NCBI RefSeq assembly: GCF_002211285.1
Contig: NZ_LOKX01000037.1
Location: 62,001 to 126,000 of the forward strand
Direction of reading: 5' to 3'
Length of the DNA stretch: 64,000 nt
DNA from: Rhizobium sp. R635
Lineage (GTDB): Bacteria > Pseudomonadota > Alphaproteobacteria > Rhizobiales > Rhizobiaceae
The notes below the pieces were generated by a model. The model saw only the letters and a program-made list of their open reading frames with translations. It did not search any database and had not been told where the DNA came from. Position 1 is the stretch's first letter; each line of letters opens with the position of its first letter. The position numbers and the translations under genes are program-made. Of the stretch, positions 52,429 through 60,686 are shown piece by piece.

Positions 52429-53192
52429 TGGCCTCCGACGGACGGCGCCGGATATCGCTCGGCGATATCAGGCATGAGGCTCTGTCGGAAACATCGTCCA
52501 CCAACAGCGAATGCCTCGCCCGGGCTCGGGCGGGCGATGGCGGAAACCTCTGGATAACCGCCGGCAGGCAAACCGGCGGCCGCGGCCGCCGGGGCAGGCT
52601 TTGGGTTTCCGAACCCGGCAATCTCTACGCCTCTCTTCTTCTCATCGATCCGGCGCCGATGGAGCGCCTCGGCTCTTTGCCGCTGGCAGTCGCCGTCGCC
52701 GTACACCAGGCGATCCGCCAGGTGCTGCCACCCGGCGCCGAGCCGCTCGAGGTCAAATGGCCGAACGATATTCTCATCGGTCGGAAGAAGACCTGCGGCA
52801 TCCTCGTCGAAGGCGAGGGACTGCCGGATGGGCGTTATGCGCTGATCGTCGGCATCGGCGTCAATGTCTCGGTGATGCCCGATAATCCGCTCTATCCCGT
52901 CACCTGCCTGCGCGAGCAGGGGAGTGCGGCTTCGCCGGAGGAACTCTTCGCCCACCTCTTCGCCGCGATGGCCGATGTGCTCGATATATGGGATGAGGGA
53001 CGCGGCATCGGCGCGATTACGGAGCTTTGGCGCGCCATCGCCTGCGGCGTCGGCGAAAAGATCACGGTCAATTTACCGGACCGGTCGATTTCCGGACAAT
53101 TCGCCGGGATTGATGATAATGGCTTGTTGATGCTCGATACCGGCGCTGGCAGGATGATGTCCATTGCCGCCGGTGATGTGTTTTTTGGATAG
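52428..53192 (+). CDS. birA: Biotin-[acetyl-CoA-carboxylase] ligase
   Basis: A 254-residue class I biotin protein ligase that attaches biotin to carboxylase carrier domains. The biotinyl-AMP loop is GRQTGGRGRRGRLWVSEPGN (about residues 47-66), and VKWPNDILIGRKKTCGILVE is the other signature. The N-terminal DNA-binding domain of E. coli BirA is absent, so it does not repress biotin genes. It is coupled to nuoN, a conserved arrangement in rhizobia as I recall. Confidence 0.93.
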   Translation: MASDGRRRISLGDIRHEALSETSSTNSECLARARAGDGGNLWITAGRQTGGRGRRGRLWVSEPGNLYASLLLIDPAPMERLGSLPLAVAVAVHQAIRQVLPPGAEPLEVKWPNDILIGRKKTCGILVEGEGLPDGRYALIVGIGVNVSVMPDNPLYPVTCLREQGSAASPEELFAHLFAAMADVLDIWDEGRGIGAITELWRAIACGVGEKITVNLPDRSISGQFAGIDDNGLLMLDTGAGRMMSIAAGDVFFG

Positions 53193-53208
53193 CGGAAAAA
53201 CGAAAATT

Positions 53209-54879
53209 ATGGCGAAACAGGATGAACTGGTGTTCCTGCCTTTAGGCGGCGTTGGCGAGATCGGCATGAATCTCGCTCTTTATGGCTACGGCCCGCCCGA
53301 GCATCGCCAGTGGATCATGGTCGATTGCGGCGTCACTTTTCCCGGACCTGACCTGCCGGGCGTCGACCTCGTGCTGCCCGATATCCGCTTCCTCGCCAGC
53401 GAGCGCAAGAACCTCAAGGCGATCATCATCACCCATGCGCACGAAGACCATTACGGGGCGCTTGCCGATCTCTGGCCCGGCCTCAATGTACCGGTCTTTG
53501 CCTCGGCCTTTACCTCGGGCCTGCTCGAAGCCAAGCGCAATTTTGAGAAGGCTACGATCGGCGAAGTGCCGGTGACGCCGTTCAAGGCAGGCGATACGAT
53601 CAATGTCGGCCCCTTCAGCATCGAAGGTGTGGCCGTCAACCATTCGATCCCCGAGCCGATGTCGCTGATGATCCGCACGCCGGCCGGCAATGTCATCCAT
53701 ACCGGCGACTGGAAGATCGACCACGAGCCTTCGCTCGGGCCGCTGACCGATGAGACGCGCTTCCGCCAGCTTGGCGACGAGGGAGTGCTGGCCTTGATGT
53801 GCGATTCCACCAATGCGCTGCGTGACGGTGTTTCGCCCTCGGAGAAGGATGTTTCGGAAAGCCTGCGCAAGATCATCGAGGATGCCGAGGGCCGGGTGGC
53901 GATCACCACCTTCTCGTCGAATGTCGGGCGCATCCGCACTGTCGCCGAGGCTGCCGAGGCAGCCGGCCGCGAAGTGCTGTTGCTCGGCAGCTCGCTGAAG
54001 CGCGTCGTCGACGTCGCGCAGGATATCGGCTTGATGGAAGGCGTGAAGCCCTTCATCTCCGAGGAGGAATACGGCTATATCCCGCGCGACAAGGTGGTCG
54101 TCATCCTGACCGGCAGCCAGGGCGAGGCGCGGGCGGCGCTTGCGAAGCTTTCCCGTGACGAGATGCGCAATGTGGCATTTGCGGCAGGCGATATCGTCGT
54201 CTTCTCCTCGCGCGCCATTCCCGGCAATGAGAAGGCGATCCAGGACATCAAGAACGGCCTTGTCGAGCAGGGCGTGCACATCATCACCGATACCGAGGCG
54301 CTGGTCCATGTTTCCGGCCATCCGCGCCGTAACGAATTGCAGAGGATGTACGAGTGGACACGGCCGAAGATCGTGGTTCCCGTGCATGGTGAGGCGACGC
54401 ATCTGACGGCGCATAAGGAACTTGCCGAACAATCCGGCATTGCGATCGTGCCGCGCGTGCGCAACGGCGATATTCTGCGGTTGGCGCCCGGGCCTGTGGA
54501 GGTGATCGGCGAGGCGCCGCATGGCCGCATCTACAAGGACGGCATGCTGATCGGCGATTTCGACGAGATGGGCATCGGCGAGCGCAAGAAGCTCTCCTAT
54601 GTCGGCCATGTCGCGGTCAACATCGTGCTCGACGCCCGCTACGACATCATCGGCGATCCCGATCTCGTTTCGATCGGCTTGCCGGTCTATGACGACGAGG
54701 GCGAGGAGATGGAAGATACGCTCTACGACGCGGCGATCGGCGCCATCGAGAGCATTCCGCGTGCCCGCCGCAAGGATATCGACATGCTGCAGGAAGCCGT
54801 GCGCCGCGCCGTTCGCGCCGCCGCGAACCATGCCTGGGGCAAGAAGCCTCTCGTCACCGCCTTCGTCACCAAGGTCTGA
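53209..54879 (+). CDS. rnj: Ribonuclease J
   Basis: A 556-residue metallo-beta-lactamase/beta-CASP nuclease that acts as a 5'-3' exo- and endonuclease in RNA decay and rRNA maturation. The zinc motif is THAHEDHYGA (HxHxDH) near residue 73. Other metal and CASP motifs include HTGDWKIDHEP, VSGHPRRNELQRM and PVHGEATHLTAH. Length is standard for alphaproteobacterial enzymes. I start at 53209 (MAKQDELVFLPLGG), 16 bp past birA; the open frame upstream is not supported. Confidence 0.95.
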   Translation: MAKQDELVFLPLGGVGEIGMNLALYGYGPPEHRQWIMVDCGVTFPGPDLPGVDLVLPDIRFLASERKNLKAIIITHAHEDHYGALADLWPGLNVPVFASAFTSGLLEAKRNFEKATIGEVPVTPFKAGDTINVGPFSIEGVAVNHSIPEPMSLMIRTPAGNVIHTGDWKIDHEPSLGPLTDETRFRQLGDEGVLALMCDSTNALRDGVSPSEKDVSESLRKIIEDAEGRVAITTFSSNVGRIRTVAEAAEAAGREVLLLGSSLKRVVDVAQDIGLMEGVKPFISEEEYGYIPRDKVVVILTGSQGEARAALAKLSRDEMRNVAFAAGDIVVFSSRAIPGNEKAIQDIKNGLVEQGVHIITDTEALVHVSGHPRRNELQRMYEWTRPKIVVPVHGEATHLTAHKELAEQSGIAIVPRVRNGDILRLAPGPVEVIGEAPHGRIYKDGMLIGDFDEMGIGERKKLSYVGHVAVNIVLDARYDIIGDPDLVSIGLPVYDDEGEEMEDTLYDAAIGAIESIPRARRKDIDMLQEAVRRAVRAAANHAWGKKPLVTAFVTKV

Positions 54880-54881
54880 TC

Positions 54882-55286
54882 ATGCTCGGCCGGGTGAACC
54901 ATATCGCCATCGCCGTTCCCGATCTCGCCGCAGCGGCGGCCAGCTATCGCGATACGCTGGGGGCTGCGGTATCACAGCCGCAGGCCTTGCCGGAGCACGG
55001 CGTTACCGTCGTCTTCGTCGAACTGCCGAACACCAAGGTCGAATTGCTGCAGCCGCTTGGGCAGAACTCGCCGATCGCGGCCTTTCTCGAAAAGAACCCG
55101 TCGGGCGGCATGCACCACATCTGCTACGAGGTGGAGGATATTCTTCTCGCCCGTGATCGGCTGATCGAAGCCGGCGCAAGGGTGCTCGGCGATATCAAGC
55201 CGAAGACCGGCGCGCACGGCAAGCCGGTCCTTTTTTTGCACCCCAAGGATTTCTTCGGCACGCTGATCGAACTCGAACAGGTCTGA
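54882..55286 (+). CDS. mce: Methylmalonyl-CoA epimerase
   Basis: A 134-residue vicinal-oxygen-chelate protein that interconverts (R)- and (S)-methylmalonyl-CoA in propionate metabolism. Metal ligands are visible: His in GRVNHIAIAVPDL, His in SGGMHHICYEVEDI and Glu in GTLIELEQV at the C-terminus. It starts 2 bp after rnj, so both are co-transcribed, although the functions are unrelated. Confidence 0.92.
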   Translation: MLGRVNHIAIAVPDLAAAAASYRDTLGAAVSQPQALPEHGVTVVFVELPNTKVELLQPLGQNSPIAAFLEKNPSGGMHHICYEVEDILLARDRLIEAGARVLGDIKPKTGAHGKPVLFLHPKDFFGTLIELEQV

Positions 55287-55487
55287 GCGCTGCGGCAGAG
55301 TGACCTAAAGACGGCCAAAGGTGTCGTTCTCTTTGAGTTGGTCGCCGTTTCGCCGTATAAGGGCGCTCCAGACAATCCGTCGAAACCGCGCTGCGTTTTC
55401 CAAGGACCGGCTGAAAGAAGAGATGGAGCATTTCCGCCACGTGAGAACGGAATGCTTCGCCGCCGATGCGGCTTAACGGGAATGATG

Positions 55488-55763
55488 ATGCTCCAGATTT
55501 TTCTCCAGGGATTTGCCGTCTATTTCATCATCTGGTGGATGACGCTTTTCGCCGTCCTGCCGATCGGCCTGCGCACCCAGGCCGAGGATAATGACGTGGT
55601 GCTTGGCACCGTTCCGAGCGCGCCCACCCGATTTCGCGCCGGCTTCGTCTTTTCCCTGACGACGCTGATTTCTGCAATGATCTACGGCGCCTGGTATGTC
55701 TCCGACACCTATTTCGGCTGGGGCTTCGATGCCCTTCCACAATTGGGGCCGAGCTTCTACTAA
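55488..55763 (+). CDS. DUF1467 family membrane protein
   Basis: A 91-residue inner-membrane protein with two helices (FAVYFIIWWMTLFAVLPIGL and FVFSLTTLISAMIYGAWYVS), matching the small DUF1467 family of alphaproteobacteria. Three ATGs stand in a row (55482, 55485, 55488); only the last has proper spacing from the GGGA site. The function of the family is unknown. The preceding 200 bp after mce hold no gene. A hairpin terminator lies about 100 bp past the stop. Confidence 0.85.
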   Translation: MLQIFLQGFAVYFIIWWMTLFAVLPIGLRTQAEDNDVVLGTVPSAPTRFRAGFVFSLTTLISAMIYGAWYVSDTYFGWGFDALPQLGPSFY

Positions 55764-55867
55764 GAAGTAGCTTTTGCTCAAAGTTTGAGCAGATGTAAAT
55801 TCGAGAGACGGTATACCGTCATACCAGTGTCATATTGTTACGGCAAAGAGCTTCCGTAACAGAATGA

Positions 55868-55901
55868 GGCCATATCCCCTATGAGGGATGGCCGGATTTT
55901 T
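55868..55901 (+). terminator. Terminator after the DUF1467 gene
   Basis: An imperfect stem with GGCCAT/ATGGCC outer arms and CCC/GGG inner pairs, followed by GGATTTTTGG. It probably ends the long nuo-birA-rnj-mce-DUF1467 transcription region. Confidence 0.5.
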
Positions 55902-55921
55902 GGAGCTGTGGAAGGCGGAAA

Positions 55922-55954
55922 ACCAAAAAAAAACAAGGCTAAAAGCCTTGTTTT
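55922..55954 (-). terminator. Strong intrinsic terminator, minus strand
   Basis: An 11-bp stem AAAACAAGGCT and AGCCTTGTTTT with a 3-nt loop (55930-55954). On the minus strand it is followed by a run of nine T, a textbook terminator. On the plus strand there are four T, so it may work both ways. No annotated gene runs into it from the right. Confidence 0.7.
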
Positions 55955-56042
55955 AAGTATCGCGTGATCTGTAACCGTTGCCGGGGCTGCGACGAGCGCG
56001 CCTAAGATCTGATCCTCCCAAGACTTGACCGCGAAATGGCAA
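55953..56042 (-). other. Candidate small transcription unit (29-codon ORF or small RNA)
   Basis: On the minus strand, AAGGAGG stands seven bases before a TTG that opens a 29-codon frame (MPFRGQVLGGSDLRRARRSP onward, basic). Its stop falls inside the strong terminator just described. Upstream is a dyad TGAGCTA-AAG-CTAGCTCA (near 56068-56085). The set of ribosome site, short frame and terminator suggests a transcript of about 150-200 nt. It could equally be a non-coding RNA with exposed anti-ribosome-type sequence on the other strand. I recognise no homologue. Confidence 0.35.
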
Positions 56043-56117
56043 GAATTAACCTCCTTGCCTGTTTTGTGAGCTAAAGCTAGCTCAAACATTGGGCTTTGTC
56101 ATTACCTTTTTTTGCAT

Positions 56118-56182
56118 TTTTGCTACACTCTAGCAAAATTTTTCTGTTGACAAGATTTTCGTTCAAACCCTTATAAATACGC
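56118..56182 (+). promoter_or_regulatory. Hairpin and candidate proS promoter
   Basis: TTTTGCTA-CACTC-TAGCAAAA (56118-56138) is a perfect 8-bp dyad followed by ATTTTT on the plus strand: a terminator or an operator. Directly after it come TTGACA (56147-56152), an 18-bp spacer and TTATAA (56171-56176), a good housekeeping-type promoter for proS, whose ATG is about 175 bp downstream. The remaining leader 56183-56351 shows no gene. Confidence 0.5.
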
Positions 56183-56351
56183 GCTTTTTCACGTCCTTCC
56201 ATTTTGCGGGTGCGAACATGCGCCTCGGGGAGGCTGCCAGCGTCCGTTGCGGGTTTCCTTCCTGCCGCGAAGCGGCTATGAACGCTCCCGACATTAACAA
56301 TTGTCTTCGATTCCGCTTCTCCGCGGGATCTCAACTGGTCCGGAATCCGCC

Positions 56352-57674
56352 ATGCGTCTGTCCCGCTTCTTCATGCCCATTCTCAAGGAAAACCCCAAGG
56401 AGGCAGAAATCGTCTCCCATCGGCTCATGCTGCGCGCCGGCATGATCCGCCAGCAGTCGCAGGGCATCTATTCCTGGCTGCCGTTGGGTAAGAAGGTTCT
56501 CGACAAGGTCAACAATATTATCCGCGACGAGCAGAACCGCGCCGGCGCCATCGAGCTTTCCATGCCGACCCTGCAGTCGGCCGAGCTCTGGCAGGAAAGC
56601 GGCCGCTATGATGCTTACGGCAAGGAAATGCTGCGCATCAAGGACCGCCAGGACCGGCCGATGCTCTACGGCCCCACCAACGAGGAGATGGTGACGGATA
56701 TTTTCCGCTCCTCCGTCAAGTCCTATAAGGACCTGCCGCTCAATCTCTATCACATCCAGCTGAAGTTCCGTGACGAGATCCGGCCGCGCTTCGGCACCAT
56801 GCGCTCGCGCGAATTCATGATGAAGGACGCCTATTCCTTCGATCTGACCCGCGAAGGGGCGGAGCATTCCTACAACAAGATGTTCGCCGCATACCTCAGA
56901 ACCTTCGATCGGCTTGGCCTGCGCGCCATTCCAATGCGCGCCGATACCGGCCCGATCGGCGGCAATCTGAGCCATGAATTCATCATCCTCGCCGATACCG
57001 GCGAATCCGAAGTCTTCTGCCACAAGGACTTCGTCGGTTTCGATATCCCCGGCGAAAACACCGATTTCGACAGCGTCGAAGGCCTGAAGGCGATCTTCGA
57101 CAAGTGGACCTCGCTTTATGCGGCGACCTCGGAAATGCACGACGAGGCGGCCTTCAACGCCGTTCCCGAAGGCGAGCGTCTTTCGGCACGCGGCATCGAA
57201 GTCGGCCACATCTTCTATTTCGGCACGAAATATTCCGAGCCGATGGGCGCGAAAGTGCAGGGGCCTGACGGCAAGGAACACTTCGTTCACATGGGTTCTT
57301 ACGGCATCGGCCCCACACGCCTTGTTCCCGCCATCATCGAAGCATCGCATGATGACAACGGAATCATCTGGCCGGCATCGGTCGCGCCCTTCGATGTCGT
57401 CGTGATCAACATGAAGGCGGGCGATCAGGCCTGCGACGATACCTGCGAGCTGATCTATGCCGCGCTGAGCAAGGCCGGCAAGGACGTGCTCTATGACGAT
57501 ACCGACGACCGGGCCGGCACGAAATTCGCGACCGCCGACCTGATCGGGGTGCCTTTCCAGATCATCGCCGGCCCGCGTGCGGTCGCAAACGGTGAAGTCG
57601 AGGTGAAGGACCGCAAGACCGGCGCGCGCGAAACGATGACCATCGAAGCGGCGATCAACAGGTTCGTGGCTTAA
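56352..57674 (+). CDS. proS: Prolyl-tRNA synthetase (short form)
   Basis: A 440-residue class II aminoacyl-tRNA synthetase. Motifs include MRLSRFFMPILKENPKEAEI, motif 2 in FRDEIRPRFGTMRSREFMMK, and motif 3 in GSYGIGPTRLVPAIIEASHD. The editing insertion of E. coli-type ProRS is missing, as is normal for alphaproteobacteria. I start at 56352; the frame is open to 56301 without support. It is followed by lolC 15 bp later. Confidence 0.96.
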   Translation: MRLSRFFMPILKENPKEAEIVSHRLMLRAGMIRQQSQGIYSWLPLGKKVLDKVNNIIRDEQNRAGAIELSMPTLQSAELWQESGRYDAYGKEMLRIKDRQDRPMLYGPTNEEMVTDIFRSSVKSYKDLPLNLYHIQLKFRDEIRPRFGTMRSREFMMKDAYSFDLTREGAEHSYNKMFAAYLRTFDRLGLRAIPMRADTGPIGGNLSHEFIILADTGESEVFCHKDFVGFDIPGENTDFDSVEGLKAIFDKWTSLYAATSEMHDEAAFNAVPEGERLSARGIEVGHIFYFGTKYSEPMGAKVQGPDGKEHFVHMGSYGIGPTRLVPAIIEASHDDNGIIWPASVAPFDVVVINMKAGDQACDDTCELIYAALSKAGKDVLYDDTDDRAGTKFATADLIGVPFQIIAGPRAVANGEVEVKDRKTGARETMTIEAAINRFVA

Positions 57675-57689
57675 GGAAACGGAGGCGAA

Positions 57690-58994
57690 ATGGCAGAGGC
57701 AGCAGTGGACCGGAGTTCCAAATCCGGCTTGGGTCCGGCTGGCAAGCCATTTTCCACCTTCGAACGCCTCGTGGCGTGGCGCTATCTGCGCGCCCGCCGC
57801 AAGGAGGCCTTCATATCGGTGATCGCCGGCTTCTCCTTCGTCGGCATCATGCTCGGCGTGGCGACGCTCATCATCGTCATGGCCGTCATGAATGGCTTCC
57901 GCACCGAGCTCGTCTCGCGCATCCTCGGCATCAACGGTCATATGATCGTGCAGCCGGTCGACGGGCCTTTCACCGACTATGCCGACCTTGCCGGCAGGTT
58001 CGCCGCCGTGCCCGGCGTCAAGATGGCGCTGCCTTTGGTGGAAGGCCAGGTGCTCGCCTCCGCCCAGGCCGGCGGCAGCACCGGCGCGCTGGTGCGCGGA
58101 GCCCGCGCCGACGATCTGACCAAGCTCAAGACGATTTCCGAAAACATCAAATCGGGCGACATGGTGGGCTATGCCTCCGGTGAAGGCGTGTTGATCGGCA
58201 CCCGCATGGCCGATCAGCTCGGTCTGCGCGTCGGTGACCTGATTACGCTGACGTCGCCGGATGGTGACATTACGCCGATGGGCGTCAGCCCGCGCGTTAA
58301 GTCCTACAAGATCTCCGGCCTCTTCGAGATCGGCATGTCGGAATATGATTCCTCGATCATCTTCATGCCGCTCGAGGAGGCGCAGCTTTACTTCAATGCC
58401 GAAGGGCTGGTGCAGTCGATCGAGCTCTTCGTCGACAACCCCGACGATATCGACAATCTGAGGCCCAAGGTGGAAGAAGCGGCCGGCCGCCAGATCGCCA
58501 TTACCGATTGGCGCCAGCGCAACCAGACTTTCTTCTCGGCGCTCCAGGTCGAACGCAACGTCATGTTCATGATCCTGACGCTGATCGTGCTTGTCGCGGC
58601 GCTGAACATCATTTCCGGCCTCATCATGCTGGTGAAGGACAAGGGCAGCGATATCGCCATCCTGCGCACCATGGGCGCCAGCGCCGGCGCGATCATGCGC
58701 ATCTTCTTCATGACCGGGGCGGCGATCGGCATCGTCGGCACGCTTGCGGGCGTGCTGCTCGGCGTTCTCGTCTGCGTCAACATCGAATCCATCCGCCAGT
58801 TCTTTTCCTGGATCTCCGGCACCGTAATCTTCAATCCGCAGGTCTATTTCCTCAGCCAGCTGCCGGCCGAGATGGATATCAGCGAAACGATCTCGGTGGT
58901 CGTCATGGCGCTCAGCCTCTCCTTCATCGCGACCATCTTCCCGGCCTGGCGCGCCTCCAGGCTCGATCCGGTGCAGGCCCTGCGCTACGAATAA
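57690..58994 (+). CDS. lolC: Lipoprotein-releasing system permease (LolC/LolE family)
   Basis: A 434-residue inner-membrane protein of the LolCDE complex, which extracts lipoproteins for transport to the outer membrane. It has one N-terminal helix (SVIAGFSFVGIMLGVATLII), a large periplasmic domain and three C-terminal helices, with the MacB/FtsX-type segment DIAILRTMGASAGAIMRIFF. Only one permease gene is present here, as usual in alphaproteobacteria, where it probably acts as a homodimer. It is followed by lolD. Confidence 0.92.
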   Translation: MAEAAVDRSSKSGLGPAGKPFSTFERLVAWRYLRARRKEAFISVIAGFSFVGIMLGVATLIIVMAVMNGFRTELVSRILGINGHMIVQPVDGPFTDYADLAGRFAAVPGVKMALPLVEGQVLASAQAGGSTGALVRGARADDLTKLKTISENIKSGDMVGYASGEGVLIGTRMADQLGLRVGDLITLTSPDGDITPMGVSPRVKSYKISGLFEIGMSEYDSSIIFMPLEEAQLYFNAEGLVQSIELFVDNPDDIDNLRPKVEEAAGRQIAITDWRQRNQTFFSALQVERNVMFMILTLIVLVAALNIISGLIMLVKDKGSDIAILRTMGASAGAIMRIFFMTGAAIGIVGTLAGVLLGVLVCVNIESIRQFFSWISGTVIFNPQVYFLSQLPAEMDISETISVVVMALSLSFIATIFPAWRASRLDPVQALRYE

Positions 58995-59008
58995 GGAATG
59001 CCGCCTTC

Positions 59009-59692
59009 ATGAAACGCAACGTCGTTCTCAAGCTTACCGGCGTCGAGCGCCATTACGGGCAGGGCGATACGCTGCTCGCCATTCTGAAAGGCGCGGATTT
59101 CTCGCTGTCGAAAGGCGAGATGGTCGCGCTCGTTGCTCCCTCCGGCACCGGCAAATCGACGCTGCTGCATGTCGCGGGTCTGCTCGAACATCCCGACGGC
59201 GGTGAAGTCACCATCAATGGCCACGCCTGCGACGGCCTTTCCGACGAGAAGCGTACCGCGATCCGCCGCAGCGAGATCGGCTTCGTCTACCAGTTCCACC
59301 ATCTCCTGCCGGAATTTTCGGCGCTCGAAAACATCATGATGCCGCAGCTGATCGCCGGGCTGTCCTGGAAGGAAGCCGGCGAGCGGGCCGGCCAGCTTCT
59401 CGATTACATGCGCATCGGCCATCGTGGCGCCCATCGCCCCGGCGAACTTTCCGGCGGCGAACAGCAGCGCGTCGCGATCGCCCGGGCCGTCGCCAATGCG
59501 CCGAGCTTGCTTCTGGCCGACGAGCCGACCGGCAATCTCGACCCGGAAACGGCAGCTTACGTCTTCGACGCGCTGGAGGCGCTGGTGCGCCAATCCGGCC
59601 TCGCCGCCCTCATCGCCACCCACAATCACGAACTCGCCCGTCGCATGGACCGGCGCGTGACGATTTCGGACGGCAAGATCGTCGACTTCTAG
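59009..59692 (+). CDS. lolD: Lipoprotein-releasing system ATP-binding protein LolD
   Basis: A 227-residue ABC ATPase, partner of the preceding permease. Walker A reads APSGTGKST (Ala in place of the usual first Gly, with the GK[ST] core intact), the signature is LSGGEQQRVAIARA, and Walker B is LLLADEPTGNLD. I start at 59009, 14 bp after lolC; the long upstream frame inside lolC is a shadow. Confidence 0.94.
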   Translation: MKRNVVLKLTGVERHYGQGDTLLAILKGADFSLSKGEMVALVAPSGTGKSTLLHVAGLLEHPDGGEVTINGHACDGLSDEKRTAIRRSEIGFVYQFHHLLPEFSALENIMMPQLIAGLSWKEAGERAGQLLDYMRIGHRGAHRPGELSGGEQQRVAIARAVANAPSLLLADEPTGNLDPETAAYVFDALEALVRQSGLAALIATHNHELARRMDRRVTISDGKIVDF

Positions 59693-59707
59693 CGCATCGG
59701 CCAGCGA

Positions 59708-60172
59708 TCAGGGGATGACCAGCCCGCCGCGATAGTCGAGCGCATAGGCCTTGCGGCCGCCGACCATGATGCATTCATGGCCGTTGAACCGGTCGCAGCC
59801 GCCTTCGCTGCGGTCGATATAACGGCCGAGCGGATGATCGAATTCCATTCCGCCAAGAAACCGGCCTTCCCGATACATTGCCGAGAGCGCCGCCTTGATC
59901 ACCGTTCCGGCCGCACTGCCGTCGATGAGATCGGGCGCGATGACGCAGCCGAAATAATTCATCGCCCAGACGGGTTCATCGGCAAACCACACCACCTCCT
60001 GTCCGGCGAAATCCGTGCCGCCGAAATAACTGTCGAGATAGCGCCAGTCGCCGCTGAAATAGCCGATATCGTGAGCACCCGGCCGGCAGGGCAGGCGAGG
60101 CACACCACCCCCGACATAGGTCGCGGCCTTGGCCTCGACAATGAAGCCGTTCAGCATCGCGGTATCGAGCAT
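59708..60172 (-). CDS. DUF5680-like protein of unknown function
   Basis: A 154-residue soluble protein starting MLDTAMLNGFIVEAKAATYV at 60172, with AGGGGAGG nine bases upstream; longer frames to 60391 lack a ribosome site. It contains GDWRYLDSYFGGTDFAGQEV and VWAMNYFGCVIAP, segments I associate with the DUF5680 family. No function is known for the family. It is convergent with lolD, 15 bp apart. Confidence 0.75.
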   Translation of the reverse strand: MLDTAMLNGFIVEAKAATYVGGGVPRLPCRPGAHDIGYFSGDWRYLDSYFGGTDFAGQEVVWFADEPVWAMNYFGCVIAPDLIDGSAAGTVIKAALSAMYREGRFLGGMEFDHPLGRYIDRSEGGCDRFNGHECIMVGGRKAYALDYRGGLVIP

Positions 60173-60482
60173 TATCATCATCCTCCCCTGACTCATCTGA
60201 ATTGATATAGCAGGACAGTGAGAACATAAGAAGAACAAAATGGCGAGCGGCGCTTTGTTCCTTTGGGCAAACGCGTCCGACATTGGATGATCCGCGCCGA
60301 TCCGTCTCGGGTTGGGAATGCCAAGCCGGTTGCCGGGTATATTCAACGCCGGCATCGAGGCCGCGCGCGATTCGCAGCACGCGACGGGCATTTTTCAAAC
60401 GCAAGTACGGAGGAAAAGATTCCTGTTGACATGCGAACATATATGGAACAAATTAAAAACATAACGAGTAAAGGAGAGCCAA

Positions 60483-60569
60483 ATGACTGACATGATCCGT
60501 GATATCGCAGCATTCACCTCCATCGCAATGTTCGTTGCCAGCTTCTCGCTTATCGTCATCGCGATCTAA
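60483..60569 (+). CDS. 28-residue membrane peptide
   Basis: AAAGGAGAG stands seven bases before an ATG that opens a 28-codon frame, MTDMIRDIAAFTSIAMFVAS followed by FSLIVIAI and TAA. The product is one membrane helix with a short polar N-terminus, typical of bacterial small membrane proteins. TTGACA at 60426-60431 suggests its own promoter, though a good -10 element is not clear. It stands alone between the DUF5680-like gene and dnaE. Confidence 0.6.
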   Translation: MTDMIRDIAAFTSIAMFVASFSLIVIAI

Positions 60570-60686
60570 AGTTTTCAGGGGATCGCATGGCAGTCATGCG
60601 GTTCGGACGCGGGACTTCTTCTGGACATCATCGCCCTCAATGCCGACAATGCGTCCGATTCATTCGGGTGATTGGGAAGGCATATC

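Noticed and set aside
59145..59175. LolD inactivated by its altered Walker A (APSGTGKST)
   Set aside because: The essential GKST core is intact and I recall the same variant in related alphaproteobacterial LolD proteins, so activity is expected.
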